Source: Streptomyces sp. NBC_01408
GTDB lineage: Bacteria > Actinomycetota > Actinomycetes > Streptomycetales > Streptomycetaceae
Assembly: GCF_026340255.1 (NCBI RefSeq)
Contig: NZ_JAPEPJ010000001.1
Span: 3,217,001-3,281,000, forward strand
Reading direction: 5' to 3'
DNA: 64,000 nucleotides
Positions within the stretch are counted from its first letter, which is position 1. Every line of letters begins with the position of its first letter. This document shows positions 8,277 through 17,086 of this stretch, in pieces. A model generated the notes under the pieces. It was not told the origin of the DNA. It was given only the letters and a program-made list of their open reading frames with translations, and did not search any database. The translations under genes were made by a program, and so were the position numbers.

Positions 8277-11264
8277 ATGACAGTCCCGGGACGCAGGAGC
8301 AGCACCTTCATCCGGCTGCTGCGCAGCGGTTTCACCGACCCCTCCGCCGCCGCCCGGCTGCTCGACTCCGGCGCGCTGGCCGCCGTACGGGCCGATCCGG
8401 TGCTTCTCGACGCGCTCGGCGCGACCGCCGACCCGGACCTGGCCCTGCGCGGGCTCGTACGGCTCGCCGAGGCGCAGCCGCCCGACGAACTGCCCGGGCT
8501 CCTCGACACCCTGGTCAGCGCCAAGCCGCTGCGCGACCGGCTCCTCGGCGTGCTCGGCGCGTCCGAGGCGCTCGGCGACCACCTCGCCCGCCACCCCCGC
8601 GACTGGCAGGCCCTCGTCACGTACGAGGCCGCCGACCTCCACCCGGGCCTGCGCGAGTTCGAGCGCGGGCTGGCCGACGCGCACGACCCCGTCGCGCTGC
8701 GCGTCGCCTACCGCCGCTGCCTGCTCTCCATCGCCGCCCGCGACGTCTGCGGCACCATAGACGTCGCCGAGACCGCCGCCGAACTCGCCGACCTCGCCAC
8801 CGCCACCCTCCGCGCCGCCCTGCGCATCGCCTCGGCCGCCGCCCCCGAGGACGCGGCCGCCTGCCGCCTCGCCGTCATCGCGATGGGCAAGTGCGGAGGC
8901 AACGAGCTGAACTACGTGTCCGACGTCGACGTGATCTTCGTCGGCGAGGCCGCCCCCGGGCACGACGAGGCCAAGGGCATCCAGGCCGCCACCCGCCTCG
9001 CCTCCCACCTGATGCGGATCTGCTCCGAGACCACGGTCGAGGGCACCATCTGGCCCGTCGACGCCAACCTCCGCCCCGAGGGCAGGAACGGTCCCCTCGT
9101 GCGGACCCTCTCCTCCCACCTCGCCTACTACCAGCGCTGGGCCAAGACCTGGGAGTTCCAGGCCCTCCTCAAGGCCCGCGCCGTCGCCGGGGACGCCGCT
9201 CTCGGCGCCGAGTACACCGACGCCACGAACCCCCTGGTCTGGCAGGCCGCCGAACGCGAGAACTTCGTCCCCGACGTCCAGAAGATGCGCCGCCGCGTCG
9301 TCGACAACATTCCCGCCGCCCAGGTCGACCGCGAGCTCAAGCTCGGCCCCGGCGGCCTGCGCGACGTCGAGTTCGCCGTCCAGCTGCTCCAGCTCGTGCA
9401 CGGCCGCAGCGACGCCACCCTGCACTCCGGCACCACCCTGGACGCCCTGCACGCCCTCGCCGCCGGCGGCTACGTCGGCCGCGCCGACGCCGCCCAGCTG
9501 CACGACGCGTACCGCTTCCTGCGCGCCATGGAGCACCGCATCCAGCTCTATCGGCTGCGCCGCACCCACCTCGTCCCCGAGGACGAGAACGACCTGCGGC
9601 GCCTGGGCCGTTCCATGGGGCTGCGCACCGAACCCGTCGCCGAGCTCAACAAGGCCTGGCGGCGGCACGCCTCCGTGGTCCGCCGCCTGCACGAGAAGCT
9701 GTTCTACCGGCCCCTCCTCGACGCCGTGGCCCAGCTCACCCCCGGCGAGACCCGGCTCTCGCCCCGGGCCGCGGGCCAGCGCCTCGAAGCCCTCGGGTAC
9801 GCCGACCCGGCCGCGGCCCTGCGCCACCTCGAAGCCCTCGCCTCCGGCGTCACCCGCAAGGCCGCCATCCAGCGCACCCTGCTGCCCGTCATGCTCGGCT
9901 GGTTCGCGGACTCCGCCGACCCGGACGCCGGCCTGCTGAACTTCCGCAAGGTCTCCGACGCCCTCGGCAAGACGCCCTGGTACCTGCGGCTGCTGCGCGA
10001 CGAGGGCGCCGCCGCCGAGAACCTCGCCCGCGTGCTGTCCGCCGGTCGCCTCGCCCCGGACCTGCTGCTGCGCGCTCCCGAGGCCGTCGCCCTGCTCGGC
10101 GACCCCGAGGGCCTGCAACCGCGTACGCACGAGGCCCTGGAGCAGGAGGTCCTCGCCGCCGTCGGGCGCGCGGAGACCCCCGAAGCAGCCGTCGCCGTCG
10201 CCCGCGGGGTGCGCCGCCGCGAGCTCTTCCGCACCACCGCCGCCGACATCATCGGCTCCTACGGTACGGAGGAGAACCCCGCCGAGGAGGACCACGGAGC
10301 CCTGGTCGACCGGGTCGGCGGAGCCGTCTCCGAGCTCACCGCCGCCACCGTCGCCGGAGCCCTGCGCGCCGCCGTGCACAGCCACTTCGGCGACACCCTG
10401 CCCACCCGCTTCGCCGTGATCGGCGTCGGCCGCTTCGGCGGACACGAGCTCGGCTACGGCTCCGACGCCGACGTCCTGTTCGTCCACGAGCCCCGCGAGG
10501 GCGTCGACGAACAGGAGGCCGCCAAGGCCGCGCAGACCGTCATCGCCGAGATGCGCCGCCTGCTCCAGCTGCCCTCCACCGACCCGCCGCTGCTCATCGA
10601 CGCCGACCTGCGCCCCGAAGGCCGCTCCGGCCCGCTGGTGCGCACCCTGGCCTCGTACGCCGCGTACTACCGGCGCTGGTCCCTCACCTGGGAGAGCCAG
10701 GCCCTGCTGCGCGCCGAACCCGTCGCCGGGGACGCCGAGCTGGGCCGCCGGTTCATCGACCTGATCGATCCGCTGCGCTACCCGATGGAGGGCCTCGGCG
10801 AAGACGCCGTACGCGAGATCCGCCGCCTCAAGGCCCGTATGGAGTCGGAGCGGATGCCGCGCGGCTCCGACCCCACCCTGCACACCAAACTCGGCCGCGG
10901 CGGCCTCAGCGACGTCGAGTGGACCGTCCAGCTGATCCAGATGCGCCACGCCTGGGTCGAACCGGGCCTGCGCACCACCCGCACCCGCGAGGCCCTCGCC
11001 GCCGCGCACGCGGCCGAGCTGATCCGGACCGAGGACGCGCAGATCCTCGACGAGGCCTGGGTCCTGGCCACCCGGGTCCGCAACGCGGTGATGCTGGTCC
11101 GCGGCCGGGCCGGCGACACCTTCCCGTCCGAGACCCGCGAACTGGCCGCGGTGGGCCGCTACCTCGGCTACGCGGAGGGCACGGTCGGCGAAATGCTGGA
11201 CGACTACCGCCGCATCACCCGGCGCGCCCGCGCGGTGGTGGACGAGCTGTTCTACGGGGCGTAG
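8277..11264 (+). CDS. glnE: Bifunctional glutamine synthetase adenylyltransferase/deadenylylase
   Basis: 995 residues, the usual length for GlnE. Two nucleotidyltransferase domains are visible, each with the GGxEL-x-Y-x-SDxDVxFV motif: GKCGGNELNYVSDVDVIFV near residue 205 and GRFGGHELGYGSDADVLFV near residue 725; each is followed by DANLRPEGRNGPLVRT / DADLRPEGRSGPLVRT and a GlnD-type helical domain. The N-terminal half deadenylylates and the C-terminal half adenylylates GSI. I chose ATG 8277 over GTG 8247 because GGGAGG lies 9 nt upstream. In Streptomyces its target is GlnA, which is outside this window. Confidence 0.95.
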   Translation: MTVPGRRSSTFIRLLRSGFTDPSAAARLLDSGALAAVRADPVLLDALGATADPDLALRGLVRLAEAQPPDELPGLLDTLVSAKPLRDRLLGVLGASEALGDHLARHPRDWQALVTYEAADLHPGLREFERGLADAHDPVALRVAYRRCLLSIAARDVCGTIDVAETAAELADLATATLRAALRIASAAAPEDAAACRLAVIAMGKCGGNELNYVSDVDVIFVGEAAPGHDEAKGIQAATRLASHLMRICSETTVEGTIWPVDANLRPEGRNGPLVRTLSSHLAYYQRWAKTWEFQALLKARAVAGDAALGAEYTDATNPLVWQAAERENFVPDVQKMRRRVVDNIPAAQVDRELKLGPGGLRDVEFAVQLLQLVHGRSDATLHSGTTLDALHALAAGGYVGRADAAQLHDAYRFLRAMEHRIQLYRLRRTHLVPEDENDLRRLGRSMGLRTEPVAELNKAWRRHASVVRRLHEKLFYRPLLDAVAQLTPGETRLSPRAAGQRLEALGYADPAAALRHLEALASGVTRKAAIQRTLLPVMLGWFADSADPDAGLLNFRKVSDALGKTPWYLRLLRDEGAAAENLARVLSAGRLAPDLLLRAPEAVALLGDPEGLQPRTHEALEQEVLAAVGRAETPEAAVAVARGVRRRELFRTTAADIIGSYGTEENPAEEDHGALVDRVGGAVSELTAATVAGALRAAVHSHFGDTLPTRFAVIGVGRFGGHELGYGSDADVLFVHEPREGVDEQEAAKAAQTVIAEMRRLLQLPSTDPPLLIDADLRPEGRSGPLVRTLASYAAYYRRWSLTWESQALLRAEPVAGDAELGRRFIDLIDPLRYPMEGLGEDAVREIRRLKARMESERMPRGSDPTLHTKLGRGGLSDVEWTVQLIQMRHAWVEPGLRTTRTREALAAAHAAELIRTEDAQILDEAWVLATRVRNAVMLVRGRAGDTFPSETRELAAVGRYLGYAEGTVGEMLDDYRRITRRARAVVDELFYGA

Positions 11265-11307
11265 TTCTGTGACCGCACCAGCCGGCCTCACCCGCGCGGA
11301 ACGGGAA

Positions 11308-11368
11308 CCCGCCGTCGACCCCCGTACGGCGGCGGGGTGCTGCTCCGGCCCCTCCGCTACGGGAGGGG
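11308..11368. terminator. Two hairpins between convergent glnE and anti-sigma-like gene
   Basis: CCCGCCGT (11308-) pairs with ACGGCGGCGGG (to about 11336), and CCCCTCC pairs with GGGAGGGG around the anti-sigma-like stop codon (11349-11368). Together they can end transcription from both sides. Confidence 0.6.
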
Positions 11369-12277
11369 CTTGTCGTAGAACTTGTCCTGGTCGGAGTCGT
11401 AGATCTCCTTGCCCTGGGCGTCGTAGCCCTTGATCCGCGGGGCCTCGGTGACGGCCCGCTCCAGGATTCCGGTGGCGGCGAACCAGCCGTGGTCGAGGAC
11501 GGCGTCGACGGTGGTGCCGCCGTAGTCGATGGTGACCCGGGCGACGCGGGGGTCGACGGTGCCGATGCTGCCCCAGCGGTAGGGCAGCTTCCACGGGCCC
11601 TCGTCGCTCATCCGCTGGCGGTAGAGCTGCCCCGCGTTCATGTCGGGCCTGACGGCCCTGGTCCCGGGGGTCCCGTCCTCGCCGACGGAGGTGCCCAGGC
11701 CGGTCGGTTTGCCGTCCTTGACGCTGCAGATGAGCCGGATCGGCACCGGGGTGTCCTTGACGGCGACGAAGTACTGGCCGTCGCCCGGGCTGTTGTCGTT
11801 GCCGGTGCTGCGGTGCGCGAGCAGGATCCGGTAGTCGTCGGCCAGGCCCAGGTCCCGCTGCCCGGGCCCTGTCCCGCCGGCGCCCTGCGGGCTGGATTCG
11901 ATGCACTGGTCCAGCCGGAGGCTGGCCTCCAGGTGGGTGATGCCGTCGGCGAGCTGCCCGGGAGTCGCGGGAGCGGTCGCCGGTCGCCTCGCCTGGGGCG
12001 ACCGGACCGCCGTGCCCGGCGTCGGGGAGTCGCCGCCCGCCGCGGACAGTCGCTCCGAGGGCCGGTCGCCGGGGCCGTCCCCGGAGAAGGCGAGCGCCGT
12101 CGCCGGTACGACGGCCAGCACGGCCAGCGCCGCCCCCGCCACCGCCAGCCGGCGCCGCCGCTCCGCGCGGCCCCGGCGGACGATCGCCTCGTACGGCACG
12201 GCCCCGGGGCGCAGGGCCTCCGCGTCCTGGGCCAGCTGCTCCCGCAGGTCCAGCTCGAAATCACCCTGCCCGTTCAC
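11357..12277 (-). CDS. Membrane-anchored anti-sigma-like protein paired with SigE-family sigma factor
   Basis: 306 residues. The GTG at 12277 overlaps the sigma factor stop by 4 nt (GTGA). A short cytoplasmic part (FELDLREQLAQDAEALRPG...VRRGRAERRRR) precedes one membrane helix (LAVAGAALAVLAVVPATALAF) and a roughly 240-residue extracytoplasmic domain (DQCIESSPQGAGG ... KFYDKPLP) of unknown fold. It has no zinc-binding ZAS motif, so the anti-sigma role is inferred from gene order, overlap and topology only. Similar sigma/membrane-protein pairs are common in Streptomyces. Confidence 0.7.
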   Translation of the reverse strand: MNGQGDFELDLREQLAQDAEALRPGAVPYEAIVRRGRAERRRRLAVAGAALAVLAVVPATALAFSGDGPGDRPSERLSAAGGDSPTPGTAVRSPQARRPATAPATPGQLADGITHLEASLRLDQCIESSPQGAGGTGPGQRDLGLADDYRILLAHRSTGNDNSPGDGQYFVAVKDTPVPIRLICSVKDGKPTGLGTSVGEDGTPGTRAVRPDMNAGQLYRQRMSDEGPWKLPYRWGSIGTVDPRVARVTIDYGGTTVDAVLDHGWFAATGILERAVTEAPRIKGYDAQGKEIYDSDQDKFYDKPLP

Positions 12278-12882
12278 AGGACCGCCCTCTCGTGCGTCGT
12301 GCTGCTCGTCGAGCCCGTCGTAGCCGTCGTAGCCGTCGTAGCCGTCGTAGTCCTGGTCGTGGTCGTCGTGGCCGTGGTGCCCATCGCCAACTGGCCCAGG
12401 CCGGGCCACGCGCGCAGTTTCGCCAGTGCCTTGGAGGCCTGGCTCTTGACGGTGCCGGTGGAACACCCCAGGACGTCGGCCGTCTCGGCCTCGGAGAGGT
12501 CCTCCCAGTACCGCATGACCACGACCGCCCGCTGCCGGGCGGGCAGTTGGGCCAGCGCGGCCATCAGCGCATTGCGCTCATCGGCCCACGCCACGGCGTT
12601 GTCGCGCACCGACGTGTCCGGCACGGAGTCCGTCAGCCGCTCCGCGACCCGGCGCTTGCGGAACCGGTCGCTATTGCAGCTGACCAGCATCCGGCGGACG
12701 TACGCCTCCGGACTGTCGCTGCGCGACACGCGCCACCACGACCGGTACGCCTTCGCGAGCGCGGTCTGGGTCACGTCCTCCGCGTCATGCGGATCGCCGG
12801 TCAACAGGTACGCGGTCCGCACCAGATGAGACCAGCGCGCGGCCACGAACGACTGGAACTGAGCTTCTTGCTCGGCGTGCAT
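12274..12882 (-). CDS. SigE-family ECF RNA polymerase sigma factor
   Basis: 202 residues. Region 2 is FVAARWSHLVRTAYLLTGDPHDAEDVTQTALAKAY quoted in parts: RTAYLLTGDPHDAEDV and TALAKAYRSWWRV; region 4 is LPARQRAVVVMRYWEDLSE followed by the HTH CSTGTVKSQASKALAKLR. The start at 12882 has an AAGGGGGTGG ribosome binding site. The last ~35 residues are an unusual low-complexity Thr/Ala tail encoded by a run of 9-bp repeats; this tail lies between region 4 and the coupled downstream gene. Target promoters are unknown. Confidence 0.88.
   Translation of the reverse strand: MHAEQEAQFQSFVAARWSHLVRTAYLLTGDPHDAEDVTQTALAKAYRSWWRVSRSDSPEAYVRRMLVSCNSDRFRKRRVAERLTDSVPDTSVRDNAVAWADERNALMAALAQLPARQRAVVVMRYWEDLSEAETADVLGCSTGTVKSQASKALAKLRAWPGLGQLAMGTTATTTTTRTTTATTATTATTGSTSSTTHERAVL
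12314..12350. repeat. Tandem 9-bp repeat at the 3' end of the sigma gene
   Basis: About four copies of GCCGTCGTA run in tandem and continue as degenerate GTCGTGGTC-like units to about 12385. They encode the TTATTATTAT tail of the sigma factor. Multiples of nine keep the frame, so copy number could vary without disrupting either gene. Confidence 0.7.
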
Positions 12883-12979
12883 CGCCACCCCCTTCGCCCC
12901 CTTGACCACCTTCCGCTCGGATTCGGTTGCCCGGCGACGAAAACCCGAGGTCGGTGGCGGACGAACTACCAGGCCGCGC

Positions 12980-13588
12980 CTACGGCTTCGCCCCGCCGAG
13001 CCGGGTTCCGGCATACGCGAGGAACGCCGCCAGGCCCACGTCGAAGGCGGCGTCCGCGCGGCCCGGTCCGACCGCCGCCAGGGCGCCCGCCAGCAGCGGG
13101 GTCTCGGGCGACGGCTCCCACATGGCCTCCGGGGCGGCCAGGTCGAGGGCCGAGCCGAGGACCAGGTTCTCCAACGCCGTCAGCAGCGGCATCACGTCCG
13201 CCTCGGTGAAGCCCGCCGCCAGCAGCAGCCCGACCGCCCGCTCGTACTGCGCGAGCACGCGCGGGGCCCGGACCGGGGTGGTCATCAGCAGGGGGACGGC
13301 CCGGGGGTAGGCGGCGAAGGCGGCCCGGTAGGAGCGGGCCCACTGTTCGAGGGCCCGGTCCCAGGGGGCCAGGTCCAGGGTGTCGCCGGCGATCCGCTCG
13401 CACACCCGCTCGCGGATCAGCTCGACCACCCCCGCCCGGCCGTCCACATGGTGGTACACCGACCCGGTCTGCACGCCGAGGGCCCGGGCGATCTGCGGAA
13501 CGCTGAAGTCACCCTGTTCCGCCACCAGTTGCAGAGCGGTCGTGGCGATCCGCTCCCGGTCGAGCAGGGGGGTGCGCGGCCGTGCCAT
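12980..13588 (-). CDS. TetR family transcriptional regulator
   Basis: 202 residues. N-terminal TetR helix-turn-helix: DRERIATTALQLVAEQGDF then SVPQIARALGVQTGSVYHHV. The C-terminal part (DRALEQWARSYRAAFAAYPRAVPLL) matches TetR_C-type ligand domains. The start at 13588 has GAGAGG upstream. It is transcribed away from the permease-amidohydrolase pair across 121 bp, so it probably controls that pair and itself; no clear operator palindrome stood out. Confidence 0.9.
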   Translation of the reverse strand: MARPRTPLLDRERIATTALQLVAEQGDFSVPQIARALGVQTGSVYHHVDGRAGVVELIRERVCERIAGDTLDLAPWDRALEQWARSYRAAFAAYPRAVPLLMTTPVRAPRVLAQYERAVGLLLAAGFTEADVMPLLTALENLVLGSALDLAAPEAMWEPSPETPLLAGALAAVGPGRADAAFDVGLAAFLAYAGTRLGGAKP

Positions 13589-13709
13589 CGGTTTCCTCTC
13601 GCCGTCAGGTCTTCCCGTACGCCAGAACCGGAGGCTACATTGCCGCGAACCGAAAGCCTTTAGGTTTTCGGCTCCCCGCCGCCTGCCGTTCGCAGAAGGG
13701 TGCCCCCGC

Positions 13710-15377
13710 ATGCCCGACACGCCGACGCCACCACCCGCCGGAACCAGACGCCCCGCGGTCCAGGCCGCCGCCCCCGCCGCCCCGGCCCCCGCACCCGCTG
13801 CCCCCGCCCTCCGCCGGGCAGCGCTCGGCACCGCCGACATCTCCTTCTTCGTCGTCTCCGCCGCCGCCCCCCTCACCGTCATGGCCGGCGTCGCCCCCGT
13901 GGCGATCCTCCTCGGCGGCATCGGCGCGCCCGCCGGCTACCTCCTCGCCGGTCTCACCCTCGCCGTCTTCGCCGTCGGCTTCACCACCATGAGCCGCCAC
14001 GTCCGCAGCGGCGGCGCCTTCTACGCGTACATCGCCCGCGGCCTCGGCAAGCACGCGGGCATCGGCGCCGCCCTCCTGGCCCTCGTCGGGTACAACGGAA
14101 TGGAGATCGGCGTCTACGGCCTCCTCGGCACCACCACCGCCGACACCGTCCACGCCCTGTGGGGCCTCGACGTCCCCTGGCTGCCCGTCTCCCTCGCCGG
14201 GCTCCTGCTCATCTGGTACGGCGGCTTCCGCTCCATCGACTTCGGCGCCAAGCTCCTCGGTGTGCTGCTCGTCGCCGAGACCGGGATACTCGTCCTGCTC
14301 GCCGCCGGAGTGCTGATCAAGGGCGGTGCCCACGGCCTCTCCGCCGCGAGCTTGGCGCCCGGCGCCGTCCTCGTCCCCGGCACCGCCGCCGTCCTGGCCT
14401 TCGCGTTCGCCGCGTTCACCGGCTTCGAGTCCACCGTCATCTACCGCCGCGAGGCCCGCGACCCCGACCGCACCATCCCGCGCGCCACCTACATCGCCGT
14501 CGCCTTCCTCGGACTCTTCTACGCCTTCATCGTCTGGACCGTCATCCAGGCCTTCGGCGCCGAGGAGGTCGTCGCGGCGGCCGCCGCGGACCCCGGCGGG
14601 CTCTTCTTCGCCGCCATCACCACCTACGTCGGCCCCTGGGCGGCGGACCTGATGCACCTGTTCATCGTCACCAGCGTCATCGCCTCCCTCCTCGCCTTCC
14701 ACAACGCCATCAACCGCTACGCGCTCGCCCTCTCCGAGGAAGGCGTCCTGCCCGCCGCCCTCGGCCGGATCCACCCCCGCCACCGCTCCCCGTACCTGGC
14801 CGGAGCCGCCCAGACCGCCCTCGGCGCCGTCGTCGTCCTCGGCTTCGCCCTCGCCGGCGCCGACCCCTACCAACAGCTCCTGCTCTGGGTGAACACCCCC
14901 GGCATGATCGGCCTCATGGCGCTGATGCTGCTCGCCGCCGTCGCCGTACCCGTCTACTTCCGGCGCCGCCCGCACACCGAAGGCCCCTGGCGGACGGTGG
15001 TCGCGCCCGTGACCGCCGCCGTGCTGCTGATCGTCGCGATCTTCCTGGTCATCTCCAAGGTGGACCTGTTCACCATGGCGTCCACCACCGTGAACACCGT
15101 CCTGGTCGCCCTCGTCCCCGCCGTCTTCCTCCTCGGCCTCGGCCTCGCCCAGCGGCTGAAGACCCACCGCCCCGAGGTGTACGCCCGCTTCGCCGAAGAG
15201 CCCGCTGCCGAAGAGCCCGTGACCACCCCCGCTCCCGAAGACCCCGCCCCCGAAGACCCCGCCCCCGAAGACCCCGCCCCCGAAGGAGAAGCACCGCCGT
15301 GCCCGCTGCCGACACCGTCCTCACCGGAGCCCGCGTCCGCACCCTCGACCCGGCCCGTCCCGAAGCCCGCGCGGTAG
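13710..15377 (+). CDS. APC family amino acid permease
   Basis: 555 residues. After a Pro/Ala-rich cytoplasmic N-terminus come about 12 membrane helices in the amino acid-polyamine-organocation order, with a characteristic first helix region (ISFFVVSAAAPLTVMAGVAP) and the FAFAAFTGFESTVIYRREAR loop. The ATG at 13710 has AGAAGGG upstream. The C-terminal tail carries three to four APEDP repeats and runs 79 nt into the amidohydrolase gene in another frame. Substrate unknown; pairing with an amidohydrolase suggests uptake and hydrolysis of an amide or amino-acid derivative. Confidence 0.88.
   Translation: MPDTPTPPPAGTRRPAVQAAAPAAPAPAPAAPALRRAALGTADISFFVVSAAAPLTVMAGVAPVAILLGGIGAPAGYLLAGLTLAVFAVGFTTMSRHVRSGGAFYAYIARGLGKHAGIGAALLALVGYNGMEIGVYGLLGTTTADTVHALWGLDVPWLPVSLAGLLLIWYGGFRSIDFGAKLLGVLLVAETGILVLLAAGVLIKGGAHGLSAASLAPGAVLVPGTAAVLAFAFAAFTGFESTVIYRREARDPDRTIPRATYIAVAFLGLFYAFIVWTVIQAFGAEEVVAAAAADPGGLFFAAITTYVGPWAADLMHLFIVTSVIASLLAFHNAINRYALALSEEGVLPAALGRIHPRHRSPYLAGAAQTALGAVVVLGFALAGADPYQQLLLWVNTPGMIGLMALMLLAAVAVPVYFRRRPHTEGPWRTVVAPVTAAVLLIVAIFLVISKVDLFTMASTTVNTVLVALVPAVFLLGLGLAQRLKTHRPEVYARFAEEPAAEEPVTTPAPEDPAPEDPAPEDPAPEGEAPPCPLPTPSSPEPASAPSTRPVPKPAR
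15234..15285. repeat. 15-bp tandem repeat encoding APEDP units
   Basis: CCCGAAGACCCCGCC recurs three to four times at the 3' end of the permease gene, just before the amidohydrolase ribosome binding site GAAGGAG, whose first bases come from a diverged repeat unit. Confidence 0.75.
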
Positions 15378-16885
15378 CCCTGCGCGACGGCGAGATCGTG
15401 GCCGTCGGCGACGAGGCCGACGTACGCGACTGGCGCGGCCCCGGCACCGAGGTCGTCGACCTCGGCGGCGCCACCCTCACCCCCGGCCTCACCGACGCCC
15501 ACAGCCACCCCGTCTGGGGCATCGAGATGGCCACCGGCACCGACCTCTCCGCCGTCCGGGACCTCGGCCAGCTGTCGGCCGCCCTGCGCGCCGCCGAACG
15601 CCCGGGCGGCTGGATCGTGGGCCACGGCCTCGACCACAACGTCTTCGGCGGCCGCCCCGTGCACCGGGACCTCATCGAGGAGGCACTGGACGGCGCCCCC
15701 GCCTTCCTGCGCCTCTACGACGGCCACTCCGCCCTGGCCGGCGGCGCGGCCCTGGCCGCCGCGGGCATCACCGGACCCCGCGCCTTCGCCCAGCGCTCCG
15801 AGATCGTCTGCGACGCGCAGGGCCGCCCCACCGGACACCTCGTCGAGCACGCCGCGATGGACCTGGTCGCCGCCCTGGTCCCCAAGCCCTCGCGCGCCGA
15901 GCGCCGCACCCGGCTCGTGGAACTGCTCGGCGCCATGGCCGCCACCGGCCTGACCGGCGCCCACGTGATGGACCTCGGCGACGGGGACGTGCCCGCGCTC
16001 CTGTCGACCGTCGAGTACGAGGGCCACCTGCCGCTGCGGCTGCGCCTGGCCCCCTGGTGCATGCCGGGAGCGGACGAGGAGGAGCTCGCGGAGCTGATCG
16101 GGCTCCAGCGGCTGGCCGGCCGCCACTGGCAGGTCGGCGGCGTCAAGTTCTTCATGGACGGCACGGTCGAGGGCGGCACCGCCTGGCTGGAGCACGCCGA
16201 CTGCCACGGCCGGGGCACGGAGGCCTTCTGGCCCGACCCGCAGGCCTACGCCCGCGCGGTCCGCGCCCTGGACGCCGCCGGGATCCGCACCGCGACCCAC
16301 GCCATCGGCGACGCGGCCGTCCGGTACGTCCTGGACACCGTGGCCTCACTGGGCGGGCAGGCCCGGATGCGGCACCGGATCGAGCACATCGAGACCGTCC
16401 CCGACGACCAGCTGAAGCGGTTCGCGGAGCTCGGGGTGATCGCCTCCATGCAGCCCCCGCACACCGCGTACACCCGGGCCGACCACAGCGACGAGTGGTC
16501 CACGCGGCTGGGCGGGGACCGGGCCCGCCGGGCCTGGCGCTGCCGCGACCTGCGGGACGCGGGAGCGGTGCTCGCCCTGGGCTCGGACTGGCCCATCGCC
16601 CACTACGACGCCCGCCAGGTCCTGGTCACCGCCCGCAGCCCCCTCGGCGCGGCCGCCGCCGGGCCCGCCCTGACCGGGCTGATGGCCCTGGAGGGCATGA
16701 CCTCGCACGCGGCGCTGGCGGCCGGGGAAGAGCGGGTGGCGGGCCGGATCGCGCCCGGCTGCCGGGCGGACCTGACGGCCTTCGCCCTCGACCCGGTCAC
16801 GGCCGGGGTGGACGAACTGGCCGAGGCCCCCGTCCGCCTCACGGTGTCGGGCGGGCGGATCACCCACCGCGGCGCCGAAGGCTAG
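15299..16885 (+). CDS. YtcJ-like amidohydrolase
   Basis: 528 residues of the metal-dependent amidohydrolase superfamily (YtcJ/AepA-like). Visible: N-terminal beta-sandwich (LTGARVRTLDPARPEARAVA), metal-binding LTPGLTDAHSHPVWG, a VGGVKFFMDGTVEGGTAW strand in the lysine position, THAIGDAAV, RIEHIE, and LGSDWPIAHYD with the catalytic Asp. The GTG at 15299 is chosen because GAAGGAG lies 8 nt upstream and the beta-sandwich starts immediately; this makes it overlap the permease by 79 nt. It probably works with that permease. The natural substrate is unknown. Confidence 0.88.
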   Translation: MPAADTVLTGARVRTLDPARPEARAVALRDGEIVAVGDEADVRDWRGPGTEVVDLGGATLTPGLTDAHSHPVWGIEMATGTDLSAVRDLGQLSAALRAAERPGGWIVGHGLDHNVFGGRPVHRDLIEEALDGAPAFLRLYDGHSALAGGAALAAAGITGPRAFAQRSEIVCDAQGRPTGHLVEHAAMDLVAALVPKPSRAERRTRLVELLGAMAATGLTGAHVMDLGDGDVPALLSTVEYEGHLPLRLRLAPWCMPGADEEELAELIGLQRLAGRHWQVGGVKFFMDGTVEGGTAWLEHADCHGRGTEAFWPDPQAYARAVRALDAAGIRTATHAIGDAAVRYVLDTVASLGGQARMRHRIEHIETVPDDQLKRFAELGVIASMQPPHTAYTRADHSDEWSTRLGGDRARRAWRCRDLRDAGAVLALGSDWPIAHYDARQVLVTARSPLGAAAAGPALTGLMALEGMTSHAALAAGEERVAGRIAPGCRADLTAFALDPVTAGVDELAEAPVRLTVSGGRITHRGAEG

Positions 16886-17086
16886 CGCCGGATGCGGTTC
16901 ACCAGGCCGCCGTCGCCGGCGGTTGGGCGCGCGTCGGGTGGCTGCGCGCCGCATCCACGCCGGAACCGGCCACCGCGTCCGTGGTCGGCATGCGGGCGCG
17001 CAGGGATGCCGGGCAGGGGCGGGTCATGATCGAAGTAAGGTGGTCCGTTGGGCGTGATCATTTAAGAGGGAAGACGGGCAAGGAAG

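Noticed and set aside
7992..11906. 1304-codon open frame antisense to glnE
   Set aside because: Low-complexity shadow of glnE; both GlnE domains on the other strand are fully convincing.
13635..15167. Long leftward open frame opposite the permease
   Set aside because: Composition Gly/Asp/Glu-rich, no homology features; antisense shadow.
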